Shown: positions 1 to 10,981, counted from the stretch's first letter. The stretch: 64,000 bases of DNA from Conchocele bisecta (GCA_029237695.1 CM055265.1:106654773-106718772), one strand, 5' to 3'. The notes: generated by a model not told the origin, from the letters alone. Numbers and translations are program-made.

Positions 1-30
1 ATGCTATTTTTTGGAATAGTTCATTAACCA

Positions 31-442
31 TATGTGGCTGTGACTGGAGAAATGAGGCGTATGGGTTTTGCGACCAGTGTAGCTCCAGATCAGCCTGTGA
101 ATCTGCATAGTCTGATCAGGATCTGCACTGTTCGTAATTCCATCAATGGAACACCAATCATGCTTCTAACAAACGGTATCATCCGCTGTCTGGCTACAGA
201 AGCTACACTGGTCACACATCCAGGGATTCCGCTGGCGATCGCCACTTTCGCAATTGGCGATAAAAATAAACAATTGACGATACAAAATTACAATTTTCGA
301 AAATTGTAATTTTTTATCGCCAATTGTTTATTTTTATCCTATTGGTTATTCCTTTTCTTTTTTTTTTGATTTTTTATCAGGCTACAGAAGCTACACTGGT
401 CACACATCCCATAATACCCATTTCTCCAGTCGCAGTCACATA
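31..442. mobile_element. MITE family A, copy 1, with internal palindrome
   Basis: Left end reads tatgtggctgtgactggaga (31-50). Right end (about 419-442) is its near-perfect inverse, ending in agtcgcagtcacata. The interior carries the family signatures 'gatcaggatctgcactgttcg' in part and 'ctacactggtcacacat' twice (near 205 and 393). A separate imperfect palindrome at about 251-340 is built from arms containing caattggcgataaaaa and its inverse. Other copies or fragments of the family lie at 6240-6430, 23908-24100, 27409-27550 and 52146-52695. No coding capacity is seen. Confidence 0.75.
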
Positions 443-1483
443 TACGGGATATTTTAAAAACAATTCTGACAAATACTGTAGATCTTTGGATCTTCAATGT
501 TTGTAAATGTTGGCTTTATGGTATGTATGGTTGATAGGGTGAATGTATATATGGAGAGAACGTGTACATGTAACTGTATGTCGTATGAATGAATGTTAAT
601 GTTCTTCTTTTCTATTTCTTCCTTTAATGTTTCAGCGATTTGTGCTGCAGATCAGTCTAAGGTAATCTATATGTTTCTTCTACTTCTTATACTCTCGTGT
701 ACCTTACACGTTTGTGTCTGTAAATACCGTGTGTACAGACGGACGAATGCAATGTAAATTGTGACAATCACCAATGCGCAGTCCAGTAATTGTTGTCCGT
801 GCTTGTATGTATATGATTGTGTATGAGACTGAATATATGGATGTTGATGTGGGCTTGTGACATACATGACTACTGTTGGTTCCACGTTTACCTGCTACCT
901 ACACTTGGCCATTCAACACATTCAATCCCAAACATATCCACATTTAGGTACTTTTCCGTAAATTCATGTATTAAAAAGATAATTATCTCAATGTTGTTTT
1001 ACAAATTTCGTCAACTATTGATTTTATAGAGAAAAAAATATTTTTTTCTCTCGGATATTAGCTGTTTATTTATTTAAATAATTTTTGAATTTGTGGATGG
1101 ATATAGAAAATATTACTTTTTTTATTAGTTACACGATGCAAATACTGTCTACATGTAGTCAGATTTCGGCGTAACTTTCCAACTTATTTCGTTGTTCGAT
1201 CCTCCTAGTCACTCTCCAGATCAATTTGCCCCATGGTATTTAGTTTACGAAATACAATACATACTTGATGGTATTCTTTTACATAAAAACAAATGGGGGA
1301 GGGTGAAATTTAGTTAGTATTGATGAAAAAGTACACACTTTTAAAAACAAAACCTCTCTAAAGCTGACAGGAGAAGAATTCACATAAGCGTAGGAGCTTG
1401 TTTTCTGATCCTGTTCAAACTGTACGTATTACTTGTATGTATATCACTTATCTTATTGAAATAAATATTGTTTAAACTAAAGC
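443..1483. other. AT-rich non-coding stretch
   Basis: No convincing gene is seen. Short open frames lack codon structure or recognisable motifs. The only candidate is a 26-nt segment at 636-661, listed separately. Confidence 0.6.
636..661 (+). other. possible 26-nt micro-exon
   Basis: A pyrimidine-rich tract ending in tttcag (acceptor, 630-635) is followed by 26 nt and then a donor reading AAG|gtaatc (donor gt at 662-663). It lies 2 kb upstream of the plus-strand exons at 2694 and 3807 and could belong to the same gene. Such a short segment can arise by chance, so this is weak. Confidence 0.2.
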
Positions 1484-1665
1484 TGCCACACTGGGACCCC
1501 AATGGGATTAATTTAGATGGGTTTCACTATAATGTATTTCATTGTCGTCGCTGTTTATGATTGTAAATTACAGTGCATAATTACAGTGAAACATCTCTTA
1601 ACCGGACGCCCTGGGGACCTCACAGGATGTCCGCTTTAGAGAGGTTTCACTGCTACGGTACTGTA
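1484..1665. mobile_element. MITE family P (CCTCTCTAAACCGGACACC termini)
   Basis: It contains 'acagtgaaacatctcttaac' followed by ccggacgcc, and the inverse tgtccgctttagagaggttt at the right end. The same terminal motif (cagtgRaacctctctaaacc, then ggacacc) marks repeats at 3185-3340, 28166-28385 and 56195-56268, with fragments near 31305 and 32818. The CAGTGGAACCTC-like end resembles pogo/Tigger-type termini, but that assignment is inference. Non-coding. Confidence 0.6.
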
Positions 1666-1829
1666 TATATACATATATACACATGTATACATAATGTGTT
1701 TAAAAGCCTGTAACAAACAACTTGAGTACTTTGTTTCATGAATTAGCAACTCCTCTCTAACTTTATCATGTGATGTATTTTCTCTATATTTTTAAGTTTC
1801 TGAAATTAATTATTCATTGTCATATTTAT

Positions 1830-2600
1830 ATCCCCCGCAACGAGTTGTGTGGGGGTGGTATACTGGAGTCACGTTGTCCGTCCGTGCGTGCGTGCGTCCG
1901 TCCGTCCGTCCGTGCGTCTGTCACTAAACTTAACATCAGATAAATATTGTTATAACTTCTATTTCCTTTTTTATAAAATGCTTAATATTTCACATATGCA
2001 TTCCTGTAAGGCTCTACTACCATGATGTGCCAAATCCACGACCGTCCAGCCCCCGCTGATCCAAAGGTCAAGGTCAAATACTTAGTCTCTTTACAAAACT
2101 TAACATCAGAGAAATATGTTATAACTTCTACTTCCTTCATCTAAAATGCTTAATATTTGACACATGCATTCCTGTAAGGCTATACTATCATGATGTGCCA
2201 AACCCACGACCGTCCAACCCCAGTTGATCCCAAGGTCAATGTCAAATACGTGGTCTCTTTACAAAACTTAACATCGGAGAAATAAATTATAACTTCTATT
2301 TCATTCATTGAACATTCTTAATATTGCATGCATGTATTCCTCTATGGCTCTACTATCATGCTGTGACAAATCCCCGCTGATCTCGAGGTCAAGGTCACAT
2401 GCTTAGTCTCTTTACAAAACTTAACATCAGAGAAATCGGTTATAACTTCCATTTCCTTGCTCGGATTTGCTTCACATTTCATACACGGATTGCTCCAATG
2501 GACCTCTATCACCCTGTGAAAAATTCACGTTCGTGCCGCCCCGGCTAAGCCCAGAGTCAAGGTCACAAGCACACACACTTGGAAAATGTTTACTATTTAG
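1830..2600. repeat. tandem repeat, ~150-165 bp units, after a (TCCG/TGCG)n tract
   Basis: It opens with a 'cccccgcaacgagttgtg' hairpin-like start and a gtccgtccgtgcgtgcg microsatellite (1880-1922). Four diverged units follow, each with 'aaaacttaacatcagagaaa', 'ataacttctatttccttc', 'gcattcctgtaaggct' and 'caaggtcaaggtca'. The unit is related in inverse to sequence at 38260-38620 and 53870-54200. Non-coding. Confidence 0.75.
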
Positions 2601-2693
2601 GGGTACCTGGGCCCACGCGGGGGGTATTCCGTAAGCCTCGCTTACTGATCTAGTTGCTTGTCGACTAACGAGATTTCATGATTCTATTACCAG

Positions 2694-2872
2694 GCCTCCA
2701 GTGCCAAGCCATGCACCAAACGCCGCCGGGAGAATGACGACTCCCCACACAATGACAAGAGGCGCAGGACCTCCGGGAGTCAGGCCTGCCGGGGCAACAG
2801 ATATGCCGCCAATCGCGCCCGCAAGGCGGTGAAGGGGCCGCCCGGACGGTCATCAAGCATGACAAGATTAGG
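2694..2872 (+). CDS. internal exon, basic protein of unknown function
   Basis: I do not recognise the protein. A good acceptor (ttctattaccag, ending 2693) opens a single frame free of stops over the whole segment, closed by a donor at 2873 (AGG|gtaggt). An earlier donor at 2829 (GCG|gtgaag) would give 135 nt, phase 0. The segment is GC-rich in an AT-rich background. The peptide is rich in Lys, Arg and Ser, with clusters KRRREND and DKRRR that could be nuclear localisation signals. The next exon seen (3807) starts in phase 0. It therefore joins directly only with the 2829 donor; the 2873 donor (phase 2) would need another exon between. Gene limits upstream are unknown. Confidence 0.5.
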
Positions 2873-3065
2873 GTAGGTGGTCTATAGGAAATCTCGGACA
2901 CTATAAGTAGAGAAATGTGTCCCGGTTGACAATGTGAACTATGATGTTCTAATAATTCCCTATAGCCAATTGTGGCAGTGTTATCGAGTATGATTGGCCC
3001 CGCTCTCGTAGACAGGAGTATCTTTGTGTCATTATCAGATTATCTGACCCGTACTTGGCACTTCA

Positions 3066-3170
3066 CCTGGCTGCTCAAAACCTCTGTTAGCTTAACAGAC
3101 TGTTTCATCCTTAGCAATGCTAAGGAGTTAACAGTCTGTTAAGCTAACAGAAGCTTTGAGCAACCGGGCC
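3066..3170. repeat. imperfect palindrome / small MITE
   Basis: The left arm around 'ctgttagcttaacagactgt' is repeated in inverse as acagtctgttaagctaacag, separated by a short loop containing the mini-palindrome ccttagcaatgctaagg. Outer parts (ggctgctcaaaacctc / agctttgagcaaccggg) also pair. It lies between the two exons of the unknown host gene. Confidence 0.65.
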
Positions 3171-3184
3171 CTGGGAAATAAGTA

Positions 3185-3340
3185 TTTTGGGTTTCACTGT
3201 AATTTATTTCATTTTCGTCTCCGTTCATGATTGACAGTTACGAAAAGTTTCCATAGAGTGCTTAATTAAGGTGGAACCTCTCTAATCCGGACAGACTGCG
3301 GACCTCCCATGATGTCAGGAAAGAGAGGTTCCATTGTACC
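3185..3340. mobile_element. MITE family P, second copy
   Basis: It carries 'gtggaacctctctaatccgg' and the inverse 'aagagaggttccattgta' at the right end. The interior 'gggtttcactgtaatttatt' and 'cgttcatgattgacagttac' match the copy at 1484-1665. Intronic to the plus-strand host gene. Non-coding. Confidence 0.6.
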
Positions 3341-3806
3341 TCATTATGGGCAAATATGACATGAATATAAGACATGATTGGCACCGGTCTTGTCGATTAG
3401 ACATTTGTTTTAGGACAGGTCGTATTTTTTGCTGATTTCCTTTCATTTTTCACAATAGTTCATCATACATATACAATGTACTACGTTTCTGCTAGTTTCC
3501 AAACAATGATTCAATAACATATCCGGGTCAACAGAAAATTCGTAGGTACACTAGTAGTAAAACATATGCGTTTTTTAAACCTCTTAAAATGATAGAATCA
3601 GTCCCTTAGTATATAACAAGTCACGTGGAATACTTATAAACATACATTATTCTGCATCAACAGTGCCGTTTACACCGGGTTAACTGAAAAGTACATTGTG
3701 CATGTGCTATAGAAATCAGATCATCGGATGTTCTTTTTTCTGGCACCTGTGGTATTTAACTTAGGCACAAGCGACTTTTTTTCTAGATATTTCTTTGCAT
3801 TAACAG

Positions 3807-4148
3807 GCTGAGCAAGAGCGAGTAGAGCAAGAGCGACTCGAGCAAGAGAGAGCGATGGTAGAGCGACTCGAGCAAGAGCGAGTGATGCTGGAGCAACAGC
3901 GCCAAGCAGAGATCTCCGCTCGCCTGGACGACTTCTACCGGGTGCGAAGACTGCTGAGGCTCAACCCCCACATGGCCATAAAGGACCCGCGTGTCGCGGC
4001 GGCGGCGGCCCGGCTGGGCGGACTGATTGAGGTCGACTTCCTGTACTTGAAGGCCCAGATGGAGGCGGCCCCGTATTCCGTCGTTACCCACGCCCCTACA
4101 AGGTCCGCCCTGCACCGATTGGTGTGGATCGAGGGTGGGGACGCATAG
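3807..4148 (+). CDS. terminal exon, Glu/Gln/Arg-rich coiled-coil protein, unknown function
   Basis: A pyrimidine-rich tract and acceptor (gcattaacag, ending 3806) lead into a frame open for 113 codons to a TAG at 4146-4148. The exon is markedly GC-richer than its flanks. The first ~30 residues are short repeats of the form EQERxEQERLEQER, a predicted charged single helix or coiled coil. The following ~80 residues (LDDFYRVRRLLRLNP, DPRVAAAAARLGGLIEVDFL) look like a compact helical C-terminal domain. Protein family not recognised. Myb/SANT-type or transposon-domesticated proteins often end like this, but I see no diagnostic motif. The frame is phase 0 at the acceptor, which matches the alternative donor at 2829. 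Confidence 0.6.
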   Translation, partial: AEQERVEQERLEQERAMVERLEQERVMLEQQRQAEISARLDDFYRVRRLLRLNPHMAIKDPRVAAAAARLGGLIEVDFLYLKAQMEAAPYSVVTHAPTRSALHRLVWIEGGDA

Positions 4149-4204
4149 CTGCTAGACGACTTAATATGTTGAATGGACGACGATTTGAATACACCGGGCT
4201 TTGT

Positions 4205-5250
4205 GTCATTCTGACCAGTGTAGACCCAGATCAGACTGCGCGGTCGCGCAGTTTGATCATGGTCTACACTGGTCGGCTTTCGATCAGTTAATCATCATTA
4301 AACACACATCCAGCCAACACTGTATATTAATATTAGCCTGTAATATTGCATAGGATTGTCAGGGTCTACACTGGTCTGCCATTGAATAAGCCAGATATTG
4401 TCGGATCGTGGTCCATTAATGTTATCCCACGATTATCTTCCTCAAAACGGAACACAAATATTAGGTTGTGATTAGAAAACAGTCTGAGCATGTGCTAGAA
4501 TCTTAGCCTCAAACAGATTCACTGTTTCAGCCAGAGTTGTGCTCATGCTCGGCCCATCAAACTGTTTGGGGTATTGGTTCCAACTTCTTGTTCATGCTCT
4601 GAACGTTTTTTAATCACAGACAATGACAACGACGTTTGCGATCAGCGTAGCTCTTGGTCAGCCTGCCGTCCACGCAGTCTTGTCACGGTCTACATTGTTC
4701 GCTCCACATGTGCTGCCAGTGATCGAACAGTCTGATCAGGGCCTACACTGTTTGTCTACTGGTGGCCCGTGTATTTCGTTTGCCTGGCTGGTTGACAACA
4801 AAACCCACCCGGAGTGAGTAACTGAGAAACTATGTCTGATGTAACATTTGCGATTTTATCTAAAACATATTGAAAGATGGTGATATTTTTCGTAGAAGAT
4901 GTCAAATATTCGGGCGGAATTATTTTAATCAGAAGTGGATTTAATTCTGTACTTGTTTGGAACTTTCCCCAATGTTTGATGTTATGTACTGAACTTGTTG
5001 TTAACTTTATATTAGGTTTTAGACAAACATCGCAAATGCTATACCAGACATATTGGCTCAGTCACCGACTCCGGGTGAGTTTTGTTGATAATCAGTCAGA
5101 CGAACGGAATACTTGGACCACTAGTAGACAAACAGTGTAGACCCCGATCAGACCGTTTGTCCACCAGTGACACATATAGAGCAAACAGTGTAGTCCATGA
5201 TCAGACTGCGCGGAAGCGCAGTATGATCTTGGACTTCGCTGGTCGTAAAA
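4205..5250. repeat. palindromic MITE-like repeat with GTGTAGACC/GATCAGACTGCG motifs
   Basis: Starts with a ~62-bp hairpin at 4213-4276: gaccagtgtagacccagatc and its inverse around a cgcggtcgcg centre. Related hairpin sequence recurs at 5140-5245 (gtgtagtccatgatcagact then gcgcggaagcgc). Between are further fragments (cagtctgagcatgtgctaga; gatcagggcctacactgttt). It belongs to a superfamily sharing 'gatcag...ctacactgg' with MITE family A. No gene is seen in the stretch 4149-5530. Confidence 0.55.
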
Positions 5251-5530
5251 GTCATAACTGAATAAGATCTCTGATTTAAATCTTTGGAAACCTAATAATT
5301 ATTACAAATTAAACTACCTTTTGTGTTTAAACCTATCTATAAACTGTTTGAAAATGTAACGAATTATGTTGCCAATTCAATTGTAAAACCATATTAAACT
5401 ATGCCAGTAAATTTTTGAAAGTCATGTATGTATTTGTACACTATTCACTCCACCTCACAGCAGGTACGCAGTTGGACTTGGAAAACTTACGGAAAGTCCG
5501 ATTGTGTACACAGCTGCCTGCCCAGTAGCC

Positions 5531-5819
5531 TATTTCACAAAATGTGCAAAGTATACTTATCTTGCTAAATACACTTTGAGGGAGAAATGTTCAACTTAAG
5601 GATACATTTATTAATTGTTATTAAGCTGAATTTATTACATGATCACAGCCATTATGGCTGTGATAATGTAATCAATTCAGTATAATAATTCTGCATGCTT
5701 TTAATCATCATATATATGCAGTTGTGTCATAATTCATTTCGGGGAAAATAAATAATTACTCCCTCAAAGTATACTTACATGTAGCTACATATGTATCCTT
5801 AGCAATGTTTGTGAAATCC
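5531..5819. mobile_element. MITE family B, copy 1
   Basis: Inverted ends: atttcacaaaatgtgcaaag at the left and, in inverse, gatttcacaaacattgctaa at the right (ends 5818). Both continue inward to a ctttgaggg box (5574-5582 and 5761-5769). The centre holds a stem-loop, attacatgatcacagccatt, followed by its inverse. A second copy is at 57936-58230, with the same centre and the same 'cattcagtataataattctg'. Non-coding. Confidence 0.8.
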
Positions 5820-5984
5820 TCTACAGATTATCAACGTTTCGGGAGCACTAAACTTCGCACGATAACATATTCGTACGCAGATCTTATGTATTTGTTTCTC
5901 AAATTAATTTACCTACATGTACATGCACACGTAATTAAATGTAAACACATCCACAAACGATTTGCACACAATGGGTCTCCGTGC

Positions 5985-6055
5985 AAATGTTATTGTAAAT
6001 TACAATTTTGCCTTTACGAACTTCGTAGTCGTACGAAGTTTAGTAAAAACGGGCC
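5985..6055. mobile_element. fragment of MITE family C
   Basis: It contains 'cgaacttcgtagtcgtacga' followed by agtttagtaaaaacgggccc, the right-end signature of the family seen complete at 26783-26969 and 52227-52437. Confidence 0.5.
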
Positions 6056-6239
6056 CCTGAACATCTATTGACAATGCCAATTCGCAATGAGTGTAGCACA
6101 ACCCGGGCTCGACCAATCAAATTGGTTGATTGCAAGCATCATTCTCCTCCGCGGACGGGTACGACATTGCTAGACCGGTACATATGTGAATCGTCATAGC
6201 AACATTGTGAATGTGACTGGAGAGAGATTAACCCTATGC

Positions 6240-6430
6240 CATTTCTAGTCAGTCTACATTGTAGCTGCTGCTATGTGGCTGTCACTGGAGAAATCTGCAC
6301 AGTCTGATCAGGATCTGCACTGTTCGCCATTCCATCACGACAAGCAATATAAATCGGTATAATGCTACAGGAGTGTTAATTGATCAGGAGTTACACTGGT
6401 AAAAATTCCCATACGCCCAATTTCTACGTA
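6240..6430. mobile_element. MITE family A, copy 2, left part (split by the Polinton)
   Basis: It has 'tatgtggctgtcactggaga' (6273-6292), then 'cagtctgatcaggatctgca', the usual family interior, then 'cccatacgcccaatttctac', which is where the family's right terminus (catttctccagtcg...) should continue. The Polinton starts here. The missing terminus (cttacggtcacaac) follows the Polinton's right end at 23908. Confidence 0.65.
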
Positions 6431-6432
6431 GT

Positions 6433-6610
6433 AGTAGTAAGGGAGTCAAAATGATACCACCTACCGTGATATCATTTATAACCCTCTATAATACCCCCAC
6501 CACCCCCGAAAATCAAAACATTGGTTAACGAGGAAAATTGTCTCCCGACAGCAAATTTATGAATTTTTGGAGAAAATAATTTTGAAAAGAGGGAGTCCCA
6601 ATTATATTGG
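6433..6610 (+). repeat. Polinton left terminal inverted repeat
   Basis: Starts agtagtaagggagtcaaaat and ends near cccaattatattgg. It aligns in inverse to 23724-23904 over ~180 bp, differing only at ctcta/ctgta, aaaacattgg/aaaaaattgg, cgacagc/cgatagc and one extra 'at' near the inner end. Confidence 0.95.
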
Positions 6611-6636
6611 TAATTGACTTTTGAAAAAAGTTGAAA

Positions 6637-6927
6637 TCATTCATGCAAGTACAATAGTTTATATTTCTCATTTTCCTCCTCCGATATAGCTAATTTATTT
6701 CGCAGATCAGCAACTAATTCTACCAGCTCTAGTCTACCACGTTCACCTTTAGCCACCTGACAGCGTAGTTGCTTATGTCTACAAAGAGTTTGGGCACTTA
6801 CGAATTTACAAGGGCATCTGGGGCATTGAAATTGTGGGGGGACACAAGGAAACTTTCTACGTCTCGCTAGATGCCTTCGTAGATAGTCTTTACACGTAAA
6901 CGTCTTACAACAAGTCTCACACTCCAT
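6637..6927 (-). CDS. small zinc-finger protein at Polinton left end
   Basis: 96 residues, reading leftward towards the terminal repeat. I chose the ATG at 6925-6927 because upstream in-frame codons translate a low-complexity (YI)n tract. Two Cys/His modules are visible: CETCCKTF...HLARRRKFPC (residues ~3-26) and FQCPRCPCKF...CRHKQLRC (~32-55), both of C2HC/C2H2 type. The remaining ~35 residues form a Glu/Leu-rich helix (ELVADLRNKLAISEEENEKY), likely a coiled coil. Such a protein could bind DNA near the element end, for example in regulation or in end recognition; that is inference. It is not one of the core Polinton genes. Confidence 0.7.
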   Translation of the reverse strand: MECETCCKTFTCKDYLRRHLARRRKFPCVPPQFQCPRCPCKFVSAQTLCRHKQLRCQVAKGERGRLELVELVADLRNKLAISEEENEKYKLLYLHE

Positions 6928-6966
6928 TATATATGTATTTATATATATATATATGTATATGTATAT

Positions 6967-7021
6967 GTTCAATTGGACGTGAAAAAAAAACATTATGTAA
7001 ATTTTTGACGTCCAATTGAAC
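6967..7021. repeat. subterminal inverted motif GTTCAATTGGACGT
   Basis: gttcaattggacgtga at 6967-6982 is repeated in inverse at 7007-7021 (gacgtccaattgaac). A third copy lies inside the other end at 23685-23700, there followed by aaaaaaacat exactly as at 6983. It sits just upstream of the zinc-finger gene start on the left and just upstream of the 23257-23652 gene on the right. It could therefore be a shared promoter or protein-binding site. Confidence 0.65.
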
Positions 7022-7128
7022 AGATAAATTTTATAGGTTATACAAAAGTATATATACAAAAGTATATACAGAAAATATGATAACGCCAGAAACTAGAGCA
7101 GAAATAGAAAGTTTGAGAAGAGAAGCCG

Positions 7129-10100
7129 ATGTCTCTAGGGATTACTTATAGTACACGGTTGAGAGTTAGGGGGTTGACAAAGCTGATAAATGCCACAAAG
7201 AATGAGGCGTTTATGAAGAGGTTTACCCGCGCCTATAAAAGAGGGGCATTTAAAGACCTCTCACTAGCGGAGGAAGTTGGTAACAGAATTCAAAAAGAAA
7301 GTATTGCGGAGCTAAGGGCTAGTGTAATAAAACCTTCAAGCACAAATAATTTGTCTCAAATTAGACACACAGGTGACCAAATACCAAATAAAAGATCTAT
7401 AGTTCGCGTGATAGTGGAAAAAGGTGAAGAAATATTGGGGGCTCACGATGAAACATTGGAAAAGGTAGAAAATGGAAGACGGGTAGTTACATTATCCTTT
7501 CGTAAAAACATTAACATTAACGAGTCTGAACGCATGTCCGATAAACTCGCTCCGTATCTAACAACCAATTTTTATTTGAGATATTCATATTCTTACAAGC
7601 TAGAACATATGGAGGAAATTAAAAATGGAAAACCTGTAACTATAATAATGCACAAAAATCTCGGTGGTAGCGAACCACTATCATTAATGAAAACCGTTAA
7701 AAAATGGCTGTCAGATAAGGAGCAAACACGAATAATGTCCGATAAAATAGACAGACCGAATACAAAGTGGAAGTTTGTAAGATGGGTAGAGGTTTTCGTA
7801 AAGCTAATACAGGGTAGTAGGGGAATAGGTTTGGGACTACAATCCAAAGAAGCAGCAGGAGGAGAACTTCCAGAATGGCTGAAGAATAAAAAAGGTATGT
7901 ATTCTTTAGATAAGTATAATGACGACCTTTGTCTGTTCAGGTGTCTAGCTATGCATATGACAGATAAATGACCCGACAGATGTACAGAAAAGGCGAAAGA
8001 ACTTAGTAAGCAATATTTCGGTAGTAATGTGGTTTCACCAATTCCTTTTTCAGATCTGAAAAAGGTTGAAGAGTTTTTTAAAATCGGTATAGAAGTATAT
8101 CAACCCACCGAATGTAACGTATGGTGGTTGAAAAAGGTACCAGCGCACTATAAGGCAATAGGTAATAAACCAATGACAATAGGACTGTTTAATAATCACG
8201 CATTTCTGATGAAAAACCTTAAAAACCTATCTAAAATTTACGCCTGCGATAATTGCAAGCAGAAATTCACGAAAGCGAGTAATATGAAGAGACACGGACC
8301 AAAATGTATGAAAGGTGAGACAAAAGTAATGGTAATTATTTAGAGCGCCCGCGTTCGTCGTTCGAGAAAGCGTTCTACCCAAAAAGTTCTAACAGTTATG
8401 GGGCGATCGATTGGATGTACTCTGTGGAAAAGCACGAGGGAATTCACATTCACCACGAACAGTGTGGACACGGGGGTGAAAGATGGGTTTTAGGAGCTCC
8501 AGTAGATGGATACTGTACGGAAACCAATACCGTATATCAATATCACGGCTGTTACTGGCACGGGTGTGAGATTCATGCAAAGCATAGAAAAGAAGAACGC
8601 GCATCCACTATGAGAAGAGATACATTTATTAGAAGAAGCAAAGAATTCAACCTAGTAGTTATGTGGGAATGCGAATTTCAAAGAACTGGTAAAGACATAA
8701 AGATCGGTTGCGACACTACTCTTTATCCATATCAGATAGTATACGATTTTGAGGCATATCTCAACCCAGAATTTGAAACTCTCGGTAATAATCTAGAGTA
8801 CGAAGCCGAGCACGTTCCGGTAAGCGTTAGTATAGGAGATAATTTTTCAGGAACAGTAACTCATATTTGTGATAAAGATCCCGCAAAACTTATAGAAAAA
8901 TTCGTAGAAGATTTGAAAGTCAGGGGAAAAGCTATAAGAGAAGAAGTGTGGTCAAGATATGGGTTTAATACAGAACATTTACGTAAAAACCAAATCGCCA
9001 AGATCGAACAGTGGATAGAGCAAGTACCGGTTATAGGTTTTAAAGCAGTAAGTACGATATAAACTTAATAAAGAAATACCTAGTAGGCGAACTGGCATCA
9101 ACAACAAAGAAAGTAATGGTCGGAAAACGTGCAAACGCAACAATATTTCTATTTACTCCAGAGTTTAGATTTCTTGATGTAATACTTTTATCTAGGACCT
9201 GGTGTAAGTTACGATAGTTGGATAAAAGCCTACGAATGCAAAGGACAGAAATCTTTCTTTCCTTATGAGTGGTTCGATTCTCCAGACAAACTGGATTACC
9301 CAGGACTACCGGATATATAGAGAATTGGTATTCCAAACTATCTGGGAAAATGTTAATAGATGAAACAGAATTAAGTAAATGTCGTAGAATTTTCGAAGAA
9401 AATAATATGAAAACTTTCAGAGATTGGTTGAAATATTATAACGATTTAGATGTAGCACCGTTCCTAGAAGCGGTGGAAAAAATGTGTGAATTTTATAAAC
9501 ACAGAGGTGTGGATATTTTCAAAGATGCGGTAACACTACCTGGAGTAGCTATACAATATTTATTGAGAGGAACCATTAAAGAACAAAAATCTTCAAAGAC
9601 GATTATACCGGAGGATGCTCTATATGCACCAAAAGAAGAAACATACGAAATGATGAAGGACGCTCTAGTTGGCGGTCCATCCATAGTATTTACACGATAT
9701 GCAGAAGCTGGTGTTTCAAATATTAGAGTGGGTTCCAAACCTTGCAAGGCTGTTTTGGGGTACGATGCAAACGCGTTATATTTATCTACGTTAAATAAAG
9801 AGATGCCGTGTGGGAGAGAAACTATACACCATATAGATACCCCACATAACCCTAAATTTATTAAAATGTTTTGTAAAAGAGTTTTATCTGGAGACTGGTT
9901 TGGGTTTGCGGAGGTGGATATAGAAGTTCCACACAACTTAAAAGATAAGTTTTCTGAAATGTCCCCAATATTTATAAACAGAGAAGTAGAGGTTGATGAA
10001 GTTTCCACACACATGTTAAAATATGTAAAAGATATTGGCCGAACAAGAGGAGATGGAAAAAAATTGGTGGGATCTATGACCGCCACTAAAGTATTGCTGT

Positions 10101-10981
10101 ACGCGCCACTGTTGAAATGGTATTTAAAACACGGCCTAGAAATAACTGGAGTTCATCGTGTTATAGATTATATTAGCGGAAAACCATTCGAATGGCTCGC
10201 AAAAGAAGTTACAGCCGCAAGACGAACGGGTGATGTAGAACCAAATAAGAAACCAGTAGCCGACATAATGAAATTACTAGGAAACTCGTGTTGTGGAAAA
10301 ATGATAGAGGCAACGGAGAGACATTTAAATACGACATACACACAAAACGAAACCTGTGTTGACAAAGCATTAAGATCTGCATTCTTTGACGATTTGGAAG
10401 AGATAGGAGATGCGTACGAAATATCTTCAAGAAAACCCAGGTGTGCGGTAAAGAGACCATTCCATTGTGGAATAGCGGTTTATCAACTAGCTAAATTGAG
10501 AATGTTGGAATTTTACTACGAATTTCTAGAACATACGTAAAAAGAGAAGACTTTGAATTAATACAGATGGATACAGATAGTATGTATATAGGAGTTAGTG
10601 GACAAACGATAGAGGAATTGATTAGACCTAACTTACTAGACGGGTTTGAAAAAGAAAAAAAGAAATGGTTGGCGTGGGATAAATGGAGCGAAAGAGAGCC
10701 CGGACTTTTCAAAATGGAATTTAGCGGAGGAAATTAAAATTAATAAAAACTCTGCGAAAGGAATGTCCAAGAGAACCAACAATTTAAATTGGGATAGATA
10801 TAAACGAGTACTAATCGAAACTACAGAAGATGGAAAACACATTATAGATGTAGCACAAAATAGAGGATTTCAAATGAAAGACGGCGTTATGAAAACGTAC
10901 TGTCAACAAAAATTAGGACTCTCGGCATACTACGATAAAAGACGCGTGTTACCAGACGGAATACATACGGAACCTCTCTAA
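7129..10981 (+). pseudogene. polB: protein-primed family-B DNA polymerase (PolB), broken by one stop and six frameshifts
   Basis: It would replicate the element from a protein primer. Landmarks seen in order: N-terminal region 7129-7968 ending in a CLFRCLAMH motif; a C2H2-like finger (CDNCKQKF...KRHGPKC) near 8250-8315; exonuclease motif I (YDFEAY, 8742-8759); motif II region ~9020-9070; motif III (YYNDLDV, ~9434-9454); polymerase motif A (YDANALYL, ~9761-9784); motif B (KLLGNSCCGK, ~10270-10299); motif C (DTDS, 10570-10581); and a C-terminal TYR-like/thumb segment to the TAA at 10979-10981. Breaks: in-frame TGA at 7969-7971; frameshifts near 8325-8345, 9045-9062, 9190-9200, 9310-9318, 10530-10540 and 10660-10735. 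The coding start is uncertain: an ATG at 7077 is in another frame. All catalytic motifs survive locally, but no continuous enzyme can be made from this copy as read. Confidence 0.93.

Noticed and set aside
9493..10086. 197-codon minus-strand frame opposite the polymerase
   Set aside because: Shadow of the polymerase gene; no motif of its own.
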